DNA from: UBA6100 sp049658145
GTDB lineage: Bacteria > Actinomycetota > Coriobacteriia > Anaerosomatales > Anaerosomataceae
Assembly (NCBI GenBank): GCA_049658145.1
Contig: JBASOJ010000074.1
Span: forward strand, 1-64,000
DNA: 64,000 bases
Direction: 5' to 3'
Shown: in pieces, positions 25,855-35,600 of the stretch
Numbering within the stretch: the first letter of the stretch is position 1
How the letters are laid out: each line of letters opens with the position of its first letter
Position numbers and translations under genes: made by a program
The notes under the pieces: generated by a model
What the model saw: only the letters and a program-made list of their open reading frames with translations
The model's database searches: none
What the model was told of the DNA's origin: nothing

Positions 25855-26637
25855 TTAGAACAGTGTGGACTGCGAACAGGGACTGAACGAGCGTCGGTGT
25901 ATGGGTGACGGACCGATATCCGCGAGCGCTGCGAGGTGGTCTGCACTCCCGTATCCCTTGTTGCCGGCGAGCCCGTACCCGGGATGGGCGCCATCAAGCT
26001 CGACCATCAGCGCGTCGCGCGCGACCTTTGCGAGTATCGCCGCCGCCGCGATGGCACGAACCGTGGCATCCCCTCGAACGATCGCGGTCGAGGGACATCC
26101 GACGTCCACAGGGCGCCCGTCGATGAGCACGTGCTCGGGAATCACGCCGAGGCCGTCCAGGGCCCGGCGCATCGCCAATACGGTGGCACCCGCGATGCCG
26201 ATGGCGTCGATCTCTCCGGGCTCCGCGTGTCCCACCGAACATGCTAGCGCGGCGGCGGTGATCTCGCCGCTCAGGCGTTCCCGCGATGCTCGAGACAGGC
26301 GCTTGGAGTCATCAAGGCCGGGGATCATGACGTCACGCCCGAATATGCAGGTGCCCGCCGAAACCGGTCCCGCGAGCGCCCCACGGCCTACCTCGTCCAC
26401 GCCGGCGACGAGCGCGACGCCCGCGTCCATCATCCGGCGCTCCGCTTCGGCCAGCCTGATGAGGCGGGCCGACTCCTCACGATCACGCGCCAGGCGCCGC
26501 CGGGCCTGCTCTACGACGCGAACCGCCCCGGAGCGGGAGTCCGACTCGTAGCGCGCTATCAGGGCTGGCAGCTGCTCGTGAGTGGCTGCGCTCATAAGGG
26601 CTCGTATCGTAGCCAGCGAAGGGGCATCCATGCGCAC
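25855..26637 (-). CDS. rnhB: Ribonuclease HII
   Basis: Cleaves RNA in RNA-DNA hybrids and at single ribonucleotides. The catalytic motif GVDEVGRGALAGPV (Asp-Glu), LDDSKRLSRASRERL and AAILAKVARDALM are clear. At 260 aa it has an N-terminal extension of about 75 residues before the core, as in Bacillus-type RNase HII. The start is GTG at 26637, with an in-frame ATG two codons later. It follows the rplS terminator on the minus strand and may be read from upstream. Confidence 0.95.
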   Translation of the reverse strand: MRMDAPSLATIRALMSAATHEQLPALIARYESDSRSGAVRVVEQARRRLARDREESARLIRLAEAERRMMDAGVALVAGVDEVGRGALAGPVSAGTCIFGRDVMIPGLDDSKRLSRASRERLSGEITAAALACSVGHAEPGEIDAIGIAGATVLAMRRALDGLGVIPEHVLIDGRPVDVGCPSTAIVRGDATVRAIAAAAILAKVARDALMVELDGAHPGYGLAGNKGYGSADHLAALADIGPSPIHRRSFSPCSQSTLF

Positions 26638-26650
26638 AGTCTACACTCCA

Positions 26651-26690
26651 CCCAAAGAGAAGACGGCCCCGGTGCACTACCAGGGCCGTC
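26651..26690 (-). terminator. Terminator after rplS
   Basis: GACGGCCC-T-GGT (minus strand, 26690-26679) pairs with ACC-G-GGGCCGTC (26673-26662), 12 base pairs including a wobble and a 5-base loop, followed by TTCTCTTT. It lies 24 bases after the rplS stop. Confidence 0.8.
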
Positions 26691-26713
26691 GCCGGTTCTC
26701 GATGTTCGTGATT

Positions 26714-27055
26714 CTAGCGCAGTTCCTTCACGCGGGCGGCCTTGCCGACCTTGTCGCGGAGATAGTACAGCTTCGAGCGCCGGACCTTGCCGCGCGAGAC
26801 GACCTCAAGGCTGACGATCTTCGGGGAGTGGACCGGGAAGGTGCGCTCCACGCCGACGGCGAAGGAGAGCTTCCGGACCGTGAACGTCTCACGGTTACCG
26901 GCGCCGTGGCGGCGGATGACGATGCCCTGGAACGGCTGGACGCGCTCGCGGCTGCCCTCGACGACCTTGTACATGACCTTCACGGTATCGCCGACGCTGA
27001 ACGCCGGGATGTCCTCACGCAGCTGCTGCTGCTCGATGGCGCGTATCTTGTCCAT
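26714..27055 (-). CDS. rplS: 50S ribosomal protein L19
   Basis: L19 at the subunit interface. The 113-residue protein has FSVGDTVKVMYKVVEGSRER, QPFQGIVIRRHG and GVERTFPVHSPKI, and ends with SKLYYLRDKVGKAARVKE, all typical. The ATG at 27055 is chosen from the conserved N-terminus MDKIRAIEQQQLRE. It has its own promoter, a short hairpin leader and a terminator, so it is a one-gene unit after lepB. Confidence 0.97.
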   Translation of the reverse strand: MDKIRAIEQQQLREDIPAFSVGDTVKVMYKVVEGSRERVQPFQGIVIRRHGAGNRETFTVRKLSFAVGVERTFPVHSPKIVSLEVVSRGKVRRSKLYYLRDKVGKAARVKELR

Positions 27056-27090
27056 GACACGTTCCTGTTCAGTCAGTGGGGTTCTCACAG

Positions 27091-27104
27091 GTGCCAGGAG
27101 GCAC
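27091..27104 (-). other. Small hairpin at the 5' end of the rplS leader
   Basis: GTGCC and GGCAC pair around a TCCT loop, a few bases after the predicted transcription start, in a leader of about 50 bases. It resembles the position of ribosomal protein leader elements, but is too small to assign. Confidence 0.35.
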
Positions 27105-27112
27105 GAATGGGT

Positions 27113-27141
27113 AGTATAGCCTAGCCTTCGGACGCAGGCAA
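27113..27141 (-). promoter_or_regulatory. Promoter of rplS
   Basis: Minus-strand TTGCCT (27141-27136) and TATACT (27118-27113) are exactly 17 bases apart. Transcription would start near 27107. Confidence 0.75.
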
Positions 27142-27173
27142 CGACCCGCCCGGCGAGCCCTTCTGTGTGAGGT

Positions 27174-27791
27174 CTACAGACCCCCGATGCGATCGATCGG
27201 CCAATAGCACATGAAGGCCTTACCCCTGATGTCGGTGAGCGGCACCGCGCCGAACACCCGGGAGTCGGCGCTGTTCGTACGGTTGTCACCCATCAGCCAG
27301 ACCGACCCCTCCGGGACGAGATAGGGCATCGCCTGGCTCATGGGGTCGCTCGGCAGACCGTGAGTGTACGGTTCGTCCAACACCACGCCGTCCACCACGA
27401 CCTGACCGTCCATGAGATCGACCGTCTGGCCGCCGACCGCGATGACACGCTTCACCAGTGTGTCAACATGGCCCGTCGGATCGTCCAGAACGACGACGTC
27501 GCCCGCCACCGGCTGCTCGAACCGGTACACGAACTTGTTGGCGATGATCCGGTCCTGGATCTCGATCGTGGGGACCATCGAGCCGGTGGGCACCACGTAC
27601 GGCTGCACGACGTACGCCCTGATGCCGCTTGCCAGCAAGAACGCGAGGGCGACCATGACCAGGAGCTCGGCGAGCCATCGGACGAACGATACCGGCCTCT
27701 CCTCCGGCTCTCCGGCGTAGAGCTCGTCGCCGTAATCGTCCTCGTCGTAGACTCCCTCTGCGGTGCTATCGTGTACGGTCTCGTCAGTCAC
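27174..27791 (-). CDS. lepB: Type I signal peptidase (first copy)
   Basis: Membrane-bound serine protease removing signal peptides. An acidic cytoplasmic N-terminus of about 45 residues is followed by one membrane helix (LLVMVALAFLLASGI), then the catalytic Ser in VPTGSMVPTIEIQDRI, the Lys in TLVKRVIAVGG, and GDNRTNSADSRVFG. Length 205 aa. The GTG at 27791 is taken as start because trmD ends at 27799 and GGAG precedes it. A second, shorter signal peptidase gene lies at 31209. Confidence 0.94.
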   Translation of the reverse strand: MTDETVHDSTAEGVYDEDDYGDELYAGEPEERPVSFVRWLAELLVMVALAFLLASGIRAYVVQPYVVPTGSMVPTIEIQDRIIANKFVYRFEQPVAGDVVVLDDPTGHVDTLVKRVIAVGGQTVDLMDGQVVVDGVVLDEPYTHGLPSDPMSQAMPYLVPEGSVWLMGDNRTNSADSRVFGAVPLTDIRGKAFMCYWPIDRIGGL

Positions 27792-27798
27792 GTGGTCC

Positions 27799-28533
27799 CT
27801 ACTCCGTGTCTTCCAGTAGTTGCTCAGCAAGTCGCCTTTCGTCCTCCGAGAGGTGCGCGTTCGCTATCAGATCGGGCCGCCGCTCCGCGGTCCGCCTGAT
27901 CGCCTCGGTACGGCGCCACCGCGCAATGCGCGCGTGATCGCCACTCGTGAGGACCTCCGGAACATCCATCCCCAGAAACGATGCGGGACGCGTGTACTGA
28001 GGATACTCCAAGAGCCCCTCGGTGAACGACTCATCCGCCGCGGATTCGTCATGACCCAGTACACCCGGCTGTAAGCGGGCGATGGCATCGATGAGCACCA
28101 TCGCGGGGAGCTCACCCCCGGTGAGCACGTAGTCTCCGAGCGAGACTTCCATGTCGGCGCGAGCGAGGATCCGCTCATCGAACCCTTCGTATCGCCCGCA
28201 CACGAGTACGAGGCGCCGACGTCGGGCGAGGTCGCGCACCAGTGCCTGATCGAGCCGGCGACCTTGCGGAGAGAGCACGACCACCGTCGACGGCTCGTCG
28301 GGCATGGCCTCTATGGCGTCCAGCGCCCTGTAGACCGGCTCGGGCTTCATCACCATCCCGGGTCCGCCGCCGAACGGGTAATCATCGGTGGTCCGATGAC
28401 GGTCCGTCGTCCAATCACGAAGATCGTGGGTCGCCACATCCACCGCACCCGTGGCACACGCCCTGCCGACGATCGAGGTGCCGAGGAACGGCACGAACAG
28501 ATCCGGCAATATCGTCAATACGTCGATCCGCAT
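27799..28533 (-). CDS. trmD: tRNA (guanine37-N1)-methyltransferase
   Basis: SPOUT-class enzyme making m1G37, needed to prevent frameshifting. MRIDVLTILPDLF at the start, DDYPFGGGPGMVMKPEP, and the knot YVLTGGELPAMVLID followed by PGVLG are visible. Length 244 aa. Start and rimM stop share TGATG. The order rpsP-khpA-rimM-trmD-rplS is widely conserved, here with lepB inserted before rplS. Confidence 0.97.
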   Translation of the reverse strand: MRIDVLTILPDLFVPFLGTSIVGRACATGAVDVATHDLRDWTTDRHRTTDDYPFGGGPGMVMKPEPVYRALDAIEAMPDEPSTVVVLSPQGRRLDQALVRDLARRRRLVLVCGRYEGFDERILARADMEVSLGDYVLTGGELPAMVLIDAIARLQPGVLGHDESAADESFTEGLLEYPQYTRPASFLGMDVPEVLTSGDHARIARWRRTEAIRRTAERRPDLIANAHLSEDERRLAEQLLEDTE

Positions 28534-29042
28534 CAGCTGTCCTCGTCGATCAGTCCGTCGAGCAACGCCACTGTGATCCCACCCGCGTCGAACCCGCGCA
28601 TCACATCGTCGATCACCGGGATGAGGACCTGGCCATAACGGTCGCCTTCGACCACGAGCACGTCGTTCGCGCCGGTCACGATGACATCGACGACATGACC
28701 AAGGTCACCACGCTCAACATCGCGCACCGCCGCGCCGACGAACGCATCCGGACCCTCGGTGCGACGCGACTCCTCACCCCGCCCGAGCAACCACCGCCCA
28801 CACAGATCGTGGGCCGCGGCCGCCGACTCCACGCCCGCGATGCGAACGAGCGGACCCTTGGGTCCGGGCCGCACGGACTCGATCCGCCGCGGGACGGCGC
28901 CGAACGGCAGCGGCGGAACGACCCACACGTCTTCGTCCAGGGGCAACGGAAGGGCGAGGTCCCCCGTCTGCGCGACTGTGACCTCGCCCGTGGTTCCATG
29001 AGCCTTGACGATGCGGCCGAGCCGTCGGTACGGCGCGGACAT
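28533..29042 (-). CDS. rimM: Ribosome maturation factor RimM
   Basis: Binds S19 and helps assemble the 30S head. The N-terminal RimM domain begins YRRLGRIVKAHGTTGEV; the C-terminal PRC-barrel part includes GHVVDVIVTGANDVLVV and IPVIDDVMRG. The ATG at 29042 gives 169 aa and follows khpA by 4 bases; a longer frame would overlap khpA. Confidence 0.94.
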   Translation of the reverse strand: MSAPYRRLGRIVKAHGTTGEVTVAQTGDLALPLPLDEDVWVVPPLPFGAVPRRIESVRPGPKGPLVRIAGVESAAAAHDLCGRWLLGRGEESRRTEGPDAFVGAAVRDVERGDLGHVVDVIVTGANDVLVVEGDRYGQVLIPVIDDVMRGFDAGGITVALLDGLIDEDS

Positions 29043-29046
29043 CGGA

Positions 29047-29295
29047 TCAGCCGATGACTTCGACCGTGGCGTCGGCGTCATCGGCAGATGCCGCGGCACG
29101 CACCAGAACGCGGATGGCCTTGATGACCCTTCCCTGGCGGCCGATCACCTTGCCGGTGTCGTCGGGATTCACCGACACCTCGTAGGTCGTCGTCTCCGCG
29201 CCGACGCGCTTCTCGATCCGAACCTCGTCGGGATGCTCGACGAGCGAGGTGACAAGGTACTCGACGAGACCGTCGACGTCCACCGGGTTCGACAC
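29047..29295 (-). CDS. khpA: KH-domain RNA-binding protein KhpA (YlqC)
   Basis: An 82-residue protein built on one KH domain: LVEYLVTSLVEHPDEV, then the RNA-binding loop GKVIGRQGRVIKAIRVLV. In Gram-positives KhpA works with KhpB to bind sRNAs and affect cell division and elongation. The GTG at 29295 lies one base after the rpsP stop. The longer open frame is only the rpsP shadow. Confidence 0.92.
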   Translation of the reverse strand: MSNPVDVDGLVEYLVTSLVEHPDEVRIEKRVGAETTTYEVSVNPDDTGKVIGRQGRVIKAIRVLVRAAASADDADATVEVIG

Positions 29296-29296
29296 G

Positions 29297-29692
29297 CTAC
29301 TCGGCCGCCGCTTCGGTAGCTTCCTCGGCCACAGGCTCAGCCGCGGCCTCGGCGGCCTTCGCCTCGGCCTGAGCGGCCGCCTTCGCGTCCGCCTCTGCCT
29401 TGGCCTGCGCCTTCTTCGAGAGTGCCGACTCCTTGGTGGGAGCCACAGCCTCGGGATTCTTGGCGATCGCGAGAAGCTTCGCGACGATCTCGCTGGGCTG
29501 CGCACCCTTGGCGATCCATGCGTCGATCTTCTCGACGTTCAGTTCGATCGTGGACGGATCGGTACGCGGATTGTACCGGCCGAGGATCTCGATAAAACGG
29601 CCGTCGCGCGGCGCACGCGAGTCAGCGGCCACAACGCGGTAGAACGGGGCCTTCTTCGCGCCTGCGCGAGCAAGGCGGATCTTGACTGCCAA
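29297..29692 (-). CDS. rpsP: 30S ribosomal protein S16
   Basis: S16 with the canonical start MAVKIRLARAGAKKAPFYRVV (first 20 shown in part) and GRYNPRTDPSTIELN. The start is read as TTG at 29692: it gives the canonical N-terminus and lies 8 bases after GGAGG, whereas the GTG at 29701 overlaps the SD. The last 50 residues are an Ala/Glu/Lys-rich tail that ends EEATEAAAE, longer than E. coli S16 but usual in Actinomycetota. Confidence 0.95.
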   Translation of the reverse strand: MAVKIRLARAGAKKAPFYRVVAADSRAPRDGRFIEILGRYNPRTDPSTIELNVEKIDAWIAKGAQPSEIVAKLLAIAKNPEAVAPTKESALSKKAQAKAEADAKAAAQAEAKAAEAAAEPVAEEATEAAAE

Positions 29693-29711
29693 AACCTTCA
29701 CCTCCGTGTAG

Positions 29712-29729
29712 GTGGCCCGGTCGGGCCAC
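29712..29729 (-). other. Hairpin just upstream of the rpsP ribosome-binding site
   Basis: GTGGCCC and GGGCCAC pair (7 base pairs, 4-base loop GACC on the minus strand), ending 9 bases before the GGAGG. With a 60-base leader, it may tune rpsP translation or protect the 5' end. Confidence 0.4.
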
Positions 29730-29751
29730 TCCTGAGCAAAAGCAGCGACTA

Positions 29752-29780
29752 ATGATACGAGAAGCGTACCCGAGGGTCAA
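29752..29780 (-). promoter_or_regulatory. Promoter of the rpsP-khpA-rimM-trmD-lepB operon
   Basis: Minus-strand TTGACC (29780-29775) and TATCAT (29757-29752) with a 17-base spacer, one of the best promoters of the window. It lies right after the ffh stop. Confidence 0.8.
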
Positions 29781-29807
29781 AGCGTTCTAGCGCAGGGGTA
29801 CCAGACT

Positions 29808-31160
29808 CTACAGCGACCCCGGCATCCCCGGCATGCCGAAACGGCGGCGTTTACCGCCTTTCTTGCCCTGCCGTTCCATCACCTGCATCTGCTTGATCAT
29901 CTTCTGCGTGGCGGCGAACTGCTTCAGCACCTGGTTGACGTCGTAGACGCGAACCCCGGCCCCTGCCGCGATACGCTCTCGGCGGGCGCCGCTTATGAGC
30001 GATGGCTTCGCGCGTTCGCGCAGCGTCATCGACTGGATGATCGCCTCGGTGCGCCCGAGTGCTCCTTCGTCGATCTCGGCATCCTTCGGCAGCTTGTTGG
30101 CACCGGGGATCATCTTCATGATGTCCGAGAGCGACCCCAACTTGCGTACCTGCTGCAACTGGGACAGAAAGTCGTCGAGCGTGAACGCGCCGCTCTTGAG
30201 ACGTTCCTCCATCTCCGCCGCCGACTGCTCGTCGAACGCATCCTGCGCCTTCTCGATCAATCCGACCACGTCACCCATGCCGAGGATGCGCTTGGCCATC
30301 CGCTCGGGATGGAACGGCTCGAGTGCGTCCAGCTTCTCGCCCACGCCCACGAACTTGATCGGCCGACCCGTGACGGCACGTACCGAAAGCGCCGCGCCAC
30401 CCCGCGCGTCACCGTCCAGTTTGGTGACGATCACACCGTCGAAGTCGACACGCTCGGCGAACGCCGTGGCGGCGGTCACCGCGTCCTGGCCGGTCATGGC
30501 GTCGATCACCATCAGGACCTGGTCGGGCTTCAGCGCCGCCTTGATCGCCGCAGCCTCGGCCATCATCTCCTCGTCCACGTGCAGGCGCCCTGCAGTATCG
30601 ATGATCACGAGGTCACGCATGTGGGCGATGGCATGCCGGACGCCCTCCTGGGCGATCGCCACCGGGTCGTTGCCCTCGCCGCGGTACACGGGGATGTCCA
30701 GCTGACGGCCGAGCGCCTCGAGTTGGTCGATGGCGGCGGGCCGGTACACGTCACACGCCACGAGCAGCGGGCTCTTCCCCTGTTTGCGCAGGATGCTCGC
30801 GAGCTTGGCCGACGCGGTCGTCTTGCCGGAACCTTGGAGGCCCACCAGCATGATCACCGAGGGCAGCCGGCCCGAGAAGACGAGCTTCGACTCGGCGCCA
30901 CCCATGAGCGCCGTGAGCTCCTCCATGACGATCTTGACGACCATCTGGCCCGGCGTGAGGCTCTTCATCACGTCCTGGCCGACCGCACGATCCCGGACGC
31001 GCGCGACGAACTCCTTGACCGTCTTGAAGTTCACGTCCGCCTCAAGAAGCGCCATGCGCACCTCACGCATGGCGGCATCGACATCACCCTCCGACAGGAC
31101 TCCCCTGCCGGTGAGCTTGGAGAAGACCGCCTGGAGGCGATCGGTGAGGTTCTCGAACAC
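29808..31160 (-). CDS. ffh: Signal recognition particle protein Ffh (SRP54)
   Basis: GTPase that binds 4.5S RNA and nascent signal sequences. NG domain: LVGLQGSGKTTASAKLA (G1), DTAGR, TKLDGDARGG; M domain: Met-rich helices ending KKGGKRRRFGMPGMPGSL. Length 450 aa is normal. GTG start with GGAGG 4 bases before. It lies after lepB2 and ftsY, so both SRP GTPases share one operon. Confidence 0.97.
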   Translation of the reverse strand: MFENLTDRLQAVFSKLTGRGVLSEGDVDAAMREVRMALLEADVNFKTVKEFVARVRDRAVGQDVMKSLTPGQMVVKIVMEELTALMGGAESKLVFSGRLPSVIMLVGLQGSGKTTASAKLASILRKQGKSPLLVACDVYRPAAIDQLEALGRQLDIPVYRGEGNDPVAIAQEGVRHAIAHMRDLVIIDTAGRLHVDEEMMAEAAAIKAALKPDQVLMVIDAMTGQDAVTAATAFAERVDFDGVIVTKLDGDARGGAALSVRAVTGRPIKFVGVGEKLDALEPFHPERMAKRILGMGDVVGLIEKAQDAFDEQSAAEMEERLKSGAFTLDDFLSQLQQVRKLGSLSDIMKMIPGANKLPKDAEIDEGALGRTEAIIQSMTLRERAKPSLISGARRERIAAGAGVRVYDVNQVLKQFAATQKMIKQMQVMERQGKKGGKRRRFGMPGMPGSL

Positions 31161-31208
31161 AGGCCCTCCCGGGTCGTTGACGGGACTCCACCCTACGGAC
31201 GAGGACGC

Positions 31209-31754
31209 TCAGTCGTCAATCCCGCCGATCCTCAGCGGCGGTAGGATGATCGCGATCGCCTTGCCGTCGATCGTGGCCAGCGGCACGAAACCGATCCACC
31301 TGCTGTCCAGCGAGACGGGGCGGTTGTCCCCCAGAACGTACACCATGCCGTCAGGAACCGTCATCGGGCCAAGCCGATACGTTTCCGTTCCGATGTGCGC
31401 CGCAGGAGCCGCTTCGGACAGGCGGCCGTTCACCCACGCACTGTCTCCGACGATCTCGACGGTGTCTCCGGACACGGCCACGACGCGCTTTATCACCGAG
31501 ATCGGCCGGCCGTTCCGGTCGACGAACGTGAAGGACACGATGTCGCCCACGACGGGTCGATCGTAGCCGCGGGTCGCGAGGATCCGATCACCGTCTCTGA
31601 GGGCGGGCTCCATGGATCCGCCGTCGATCCTGTTCACGCTGAAGACGACGTTCAACAGCGTGACGACGATCGCCAGCAGTGCCGTGAGGATCAGGAGTGC
31701 CACATAGTAGCGCCGGTCGGACCGCCGCCAGAAGATGAACACAGGCGCGTTCAT
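31209..31754 (-). CDS. lepB: Type I signal peptidase (second copy)
   Basis: Short signal peptidase (181 aa). One membrane helix (YVALLILTALLAIVVTLL) is followed by the Ser box DGGSMEPALRDGDRI, the Lys box SVIKRVVAVSGDTVEI, and LGDNRPVSLDSRWIG. The ATG at 31754, five bases after ftsY, is chosen; the open frame further upstream is antisense shadow of ftsY. Compared with the copy at 27174 it lacks the acidic N-terminal stretch. It is placed between the two SRP GTPases, which fits a secretion role. Confidence 0.93.
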   Translation of the reverse strand: MNAPVFIFWRRSDRRYYVALLILTALLAIVVTLLNVVFSVNRIDGGSMEPALRDGDRILATRGYDRPVVGDIVSFTFVDRNGRPISVIKRVVAVSGDTVEIVGDSAWVNGRLSEAAPAAHIGTETYRLGPMTVPDGMVYVLGDNRPVSLDSRWIGFVPLATIDGKAIAIILPPLRIGGIDD

Positions 31755-31759
31755 CGGCG

Positions 31760-32680
31760 TCAGTTGGCGTCCGAGCCCACGACGGCCCGCGCGAATTCGT
31801 GCGGGTCGAAGGGACGCAGGTCGTCCGCACCCTCGCCCACGCCGACCCGCACGACCGGTAGCCCAAGCTCGCGTGCGACCGCGACGACGATGCCGCCCTT
31901 GGCCGTACCGTCCAGCTTCGTCAACACGAGTGCGTCGAGCGAAAGCGCACGATGGAACTCCCGCGCCTGGATGAGCCCATTCTGCCCGGTGGTGGCGTCC
32001 ATCACCAGCACGGTCCGCACCGGGAAGGGGCTCTCCCGCTCGGCGACACGCTTGACCTTCACCAATTCGGCCATGAGGTCGGCCGAGGTATGCAGCCTCC
32101 CTGCGGTGTCGACCAGGATGATCTCGGTATCGTGTGTTCGCGCTTCGGTGATCGTATCGAACACCACCGCGGCGGGATCCGAACCGTGTGGCCGTTCGAC
32201 AACGGGCACCTCGGCACGCTCCGCCCATACCCGCAGCTGCTCGATCGCCGCCGCGCGAAAGGTGTCGCCGGATCCGATCACGACCCGTTTGCCGGCGGCC
32301 GCGAGTTCCTTCGCCAGTTTGCCCACGCTCGTCGTCTTGCCTGTACCGTTCACGCCCACCATCAGGATCGTGCACCGCGGCAGTGAGAAGGGGTCCTCCC
32401 CTTCGACGGTCACCTCAGCCGCGATCTCGTCGGCAAGTCGATCGATCACCGCAGCGGCATCAGGAAGCGACTCACGTGCGGCGAGGTCCCGCAACCGTGC
32501 CACCATCTCGGTGGTGGCGGCGATCCCCATGTCAGCCTGGATCAGCGCGGCTTCAAGCTCCTCCCAGAAGACATCATCCAGGTCCGGGCCGCGCCTCAGC
32601 AGGACGTTCAGATGCCCCCTGAGGTCGCCGCGCGTCTTAGCGAGGCCTTCGCCGAGCCGCTTGTACCAGGGCTCTGTCAC
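31760..32680 (-). CDS. ftsY: Signal recognition particle receptor FtsY
   Basis: SRP receptor GTPase at the membrane. MVGVNGTGKTTSVGKLA (G1), IILVDTAGRLHT and LTKLDGTAKGG are present. At 306 aa it holds only the NG domain with a short N-terminus (starting EPWYKRLGEGLAKTR) and no acidic A domain, so membrane contact must rely on the first helix. GTG start in a GTGA overlap with the smc stop. Confidence 0.96.
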   Translation of the reverse strand: MTEPWYKRLGEGLAKTRGDLRGHLNVLLRRGPDLDDVFWEELEAALIQADMGIAATTEMVARLRDLAARESLPDAAAVIDRLADEIAAEVTVEGEDPFSLPRCTILMVGVNGTGKTTSVGKLAKELAAAGKRVVIGSGDTFRAAAIEQLRVWAERAEVPVVERPHGSDPAAVVFDTITEARTHDTEIILVDTAGRLHTSADLMAELVKVKRVAERESPFPVRTVLVMDATTGQNGLIQAREFHRALSLDALVLTKLDGTAKGGIVVAVARELGLPVVRVGVGEGADDLRPFDPHEFARAVVGSDAN

Positions 32681-35600
32681 GACGGCGCCTCGCCGAGGGC
32701 AGGGCGCTCGACCTTCTGGCTGACGACCTTGCTCACACCGTCGGCCTGCATCGATACGCCGTACAGCACATCGGCCATCTCCATCGTCCTGCGCTGATGC
32801 GTGACCACAACGAACTGTGTGTGCGTCCGCATGCTGTCGACGAACGCGAGGAACCGCCGCAGGTTCGTGTCATCCAGTGCGGCCTCCACCTCGTCTAGGA
32901 TGTAGAACGGGCACGGGCGCGTGCGGTAGACGGCGAACAGCAGCGCCAGGGCCGTGAGGGACTTCTCGCCTCCGGAGAGCAACGTCATCTTCTGAAGGCG
33001 CTTCCCGCGCGGTTGAGCCACGACCTCCACGCCCGTCTCCTCGGGATCGTCCGGGTCGGTCATGGTGAGCGATGCGTGGCCCCCCGGGAACAGCACGGCG
33101 AAGATGTCCTGGAAGTGGTTGTTCACGAGCTCGAAGGTCTCGAGGAACCGGTCGCGCACCTTGCGATCGATGGCCGAGATGACCTTCTGCAGCGACTTGC
33201 GGCTCGAGAGCAGATCATCGAGTTGCGCTTGCATGAACGCACGGCGATCGCTCAGGCCCTGGAACTCCTCGACGGCCACCGGGTTCACCGGACCGAGGTT
33301 CGCGATGCGCTTGCGCAGCCGGTGCGCGCGCTCTGAAGCAGCACCACGATCCTCTATCGGCGGGACCTCGAGCGCCTTCTCGATCGGCATGCCGAGGTCC
33401 TCGACGATGCGTTTGACCGCGGCGGTCACCTGGACCTCGAGAGCGGCCTTCTCAACACGGACGTCGCCCATGGCCTCGGACGCGGCGTCAACAGCCGCCT
33501 GTGCGGTCCTGACGCCATCCTGGCCGTCGTGGATGGTCTGGCGCAGCGACTCGGAGTCGGCCTGCTCGAATCGGGCCCGGTCGCGCAGGCGGTCGGCCCA
33601 GTGCTCCTCACGCTCCAGCAGATCGGCGTACAGGTCGTGCAACGGCTGGATGCGCACGATGAGCGCCTCGAGCGATTCGGTGGTGAGCGCCGACTGCGAG
33701 ACGGTGTGCGTGAGTTCGTTGGTCTCCGAGGTCAACGCGGCGAAACGTCGCTTCAGGTGCACCTCGCGCTCGGACACCGCCGCGATCTCCACCTGGCACG
33801 CCGACAGGCGCGTCGCCACATCGGACTCCTCGCGGAACCGCACATCCCGGCCCTCGCGGCGCGCGATAGTGGCGTCCTCGAGCTCCTCGATGCGCACGAG
33901 GCCCTTCTCGATACGGTCGGTCAGTTGCCGCTGCTGCGGGCTGTTCTTCACGGTCTTCTCGTCGATCTGGCGCAGACGCACGTCGATCGAGGCGGCTTCC
34001 GTGTCCGACTCGGTGATGGCCTGCTCGATACGACCGGCGTCTTCGCTCAACGAGGTCGACTCGGCCGACAAGGTCATGATCCGCTGCTCGATCTCCAGGG
34101 CGTCTTGCTGTGCGGCGGCGAGTGCCTCGTCCGCCTCGACGAGCAGCGCTTCGGCCTCCCCCACCTGCGAGTCCAACGCCTGCATGCGGTCGCGCAGGTC
34201 CACCAGCGTCCGGCGGCGCATGAGCACACCGGCATCGTCTCCGAGATTCGGGCCGACGCGCACACGACCGGACGGCCACACGGTGTGTCCCGCCTTCGTG
34301 GCGATCCTCCATGGACCGGCTGGAGCCGAGAGCGCCTCCTCCAGCGTGTCGACCACGCGTACATCGCCGATGAGCGAGTTGAGTGCATTCCACAGCTCGT
34401 CAGGACAGCCGATGACGTCCACGAGACGGACTCCTGGACCCGACTCGGGCAGGACCGGGGCTGATGACGCGTCCACCGGCACCAGTGAGAAGTCCGAGGC
34501 GCCGTGTTCTTCAAGAAGGGCCACCGTGGGAGCGACATCGGAAGACCGCTTCACGAGCACGCAGAACAGATCGGCGCCGAGCACGCGCTCGACGACCCGC
34601 TCGTACTCCTCGGGAATGGTGATGTGGTCGGTGACCGGCCCGATCACGCCACCCAGGTCGTGTTCTCGAGCGAGCATCCACGCGAGCGCCGGAGAGGCCG
34701 CTTCGAACGCACGGTCTACCTCCTCGAGGCCCCGCACCTCAGCACGGATCTCGCCGAGCTCGGCGCGGGCCTTCTCCAGGGTGGACCGGCGCCCTTCGAC
34801 GAGCCGGACGCGCTTGTCCACGTCCGAGGCGGCCAATCCTGCCTCCTTGCGCGAATGCACGATCTTCCCCGCGAGCTGCTCGAGCCGGGTACGCCGGGCG
34901 GACAGCGTCTGCATCAGCGCAGAGCGCTGATCACGCACGACCTTCGCCCGTGCGTTCAGCATGTCGCTCTCCACGGCGAAACCCGACATGGCTTGCTGGA
35001 TGTCGGCAAGCTCCGCGCGGGCGTCATCGATGTCCTTGCGGGTCTTGCGCGCGTCCATCATCACTTCGGAAAGCGCCTCGTCCGCGGCGAGCCGCTCCTT
35101 CTTGACGGTCTCCGATTCGCGGCGGAGTTCGCCCAGCTGGGTGTAGAGCGCCTGCATCCGCGCCTCGGTGACGGCGCGCTCTTCGGCGATCTCCTCGAAC
35201 TCACGCGTGCGGCCCTCGAGCCGGGTCTCGCTCTGATGCATCTTCTGACGCATCTCCGAAAGGCGCTCGACCAGGTTCTTGCCCTTCTCCTCCAGCAGAA
35301 GGAGGCCCGAGTTCGTCCGTTCGAGTACCGACTGCAGACGGCGGCGCTGCTCGGAGAGGTCGCCGACGAACAGGCCCTTCTCCTCGAGCAGCGACTGGAA
35401 CGTGGCAAGCTCCCGCTCGGCCTCGGCCAGACGATACCGCGCGAGTTCCACCTCCGCATCCTGCTCGCGTTCGCGCTTCTCTATGCCGTCCCACGACTCC
35501 TGCAGCACGCGCAGGTCGCCGACCGCCAGCGCTACCTCCAGATCGCGAAGCTCGGCTTCGATGCCGCGATACTCCTGCGCCCTGTCCGCCTGCCGCTGGA

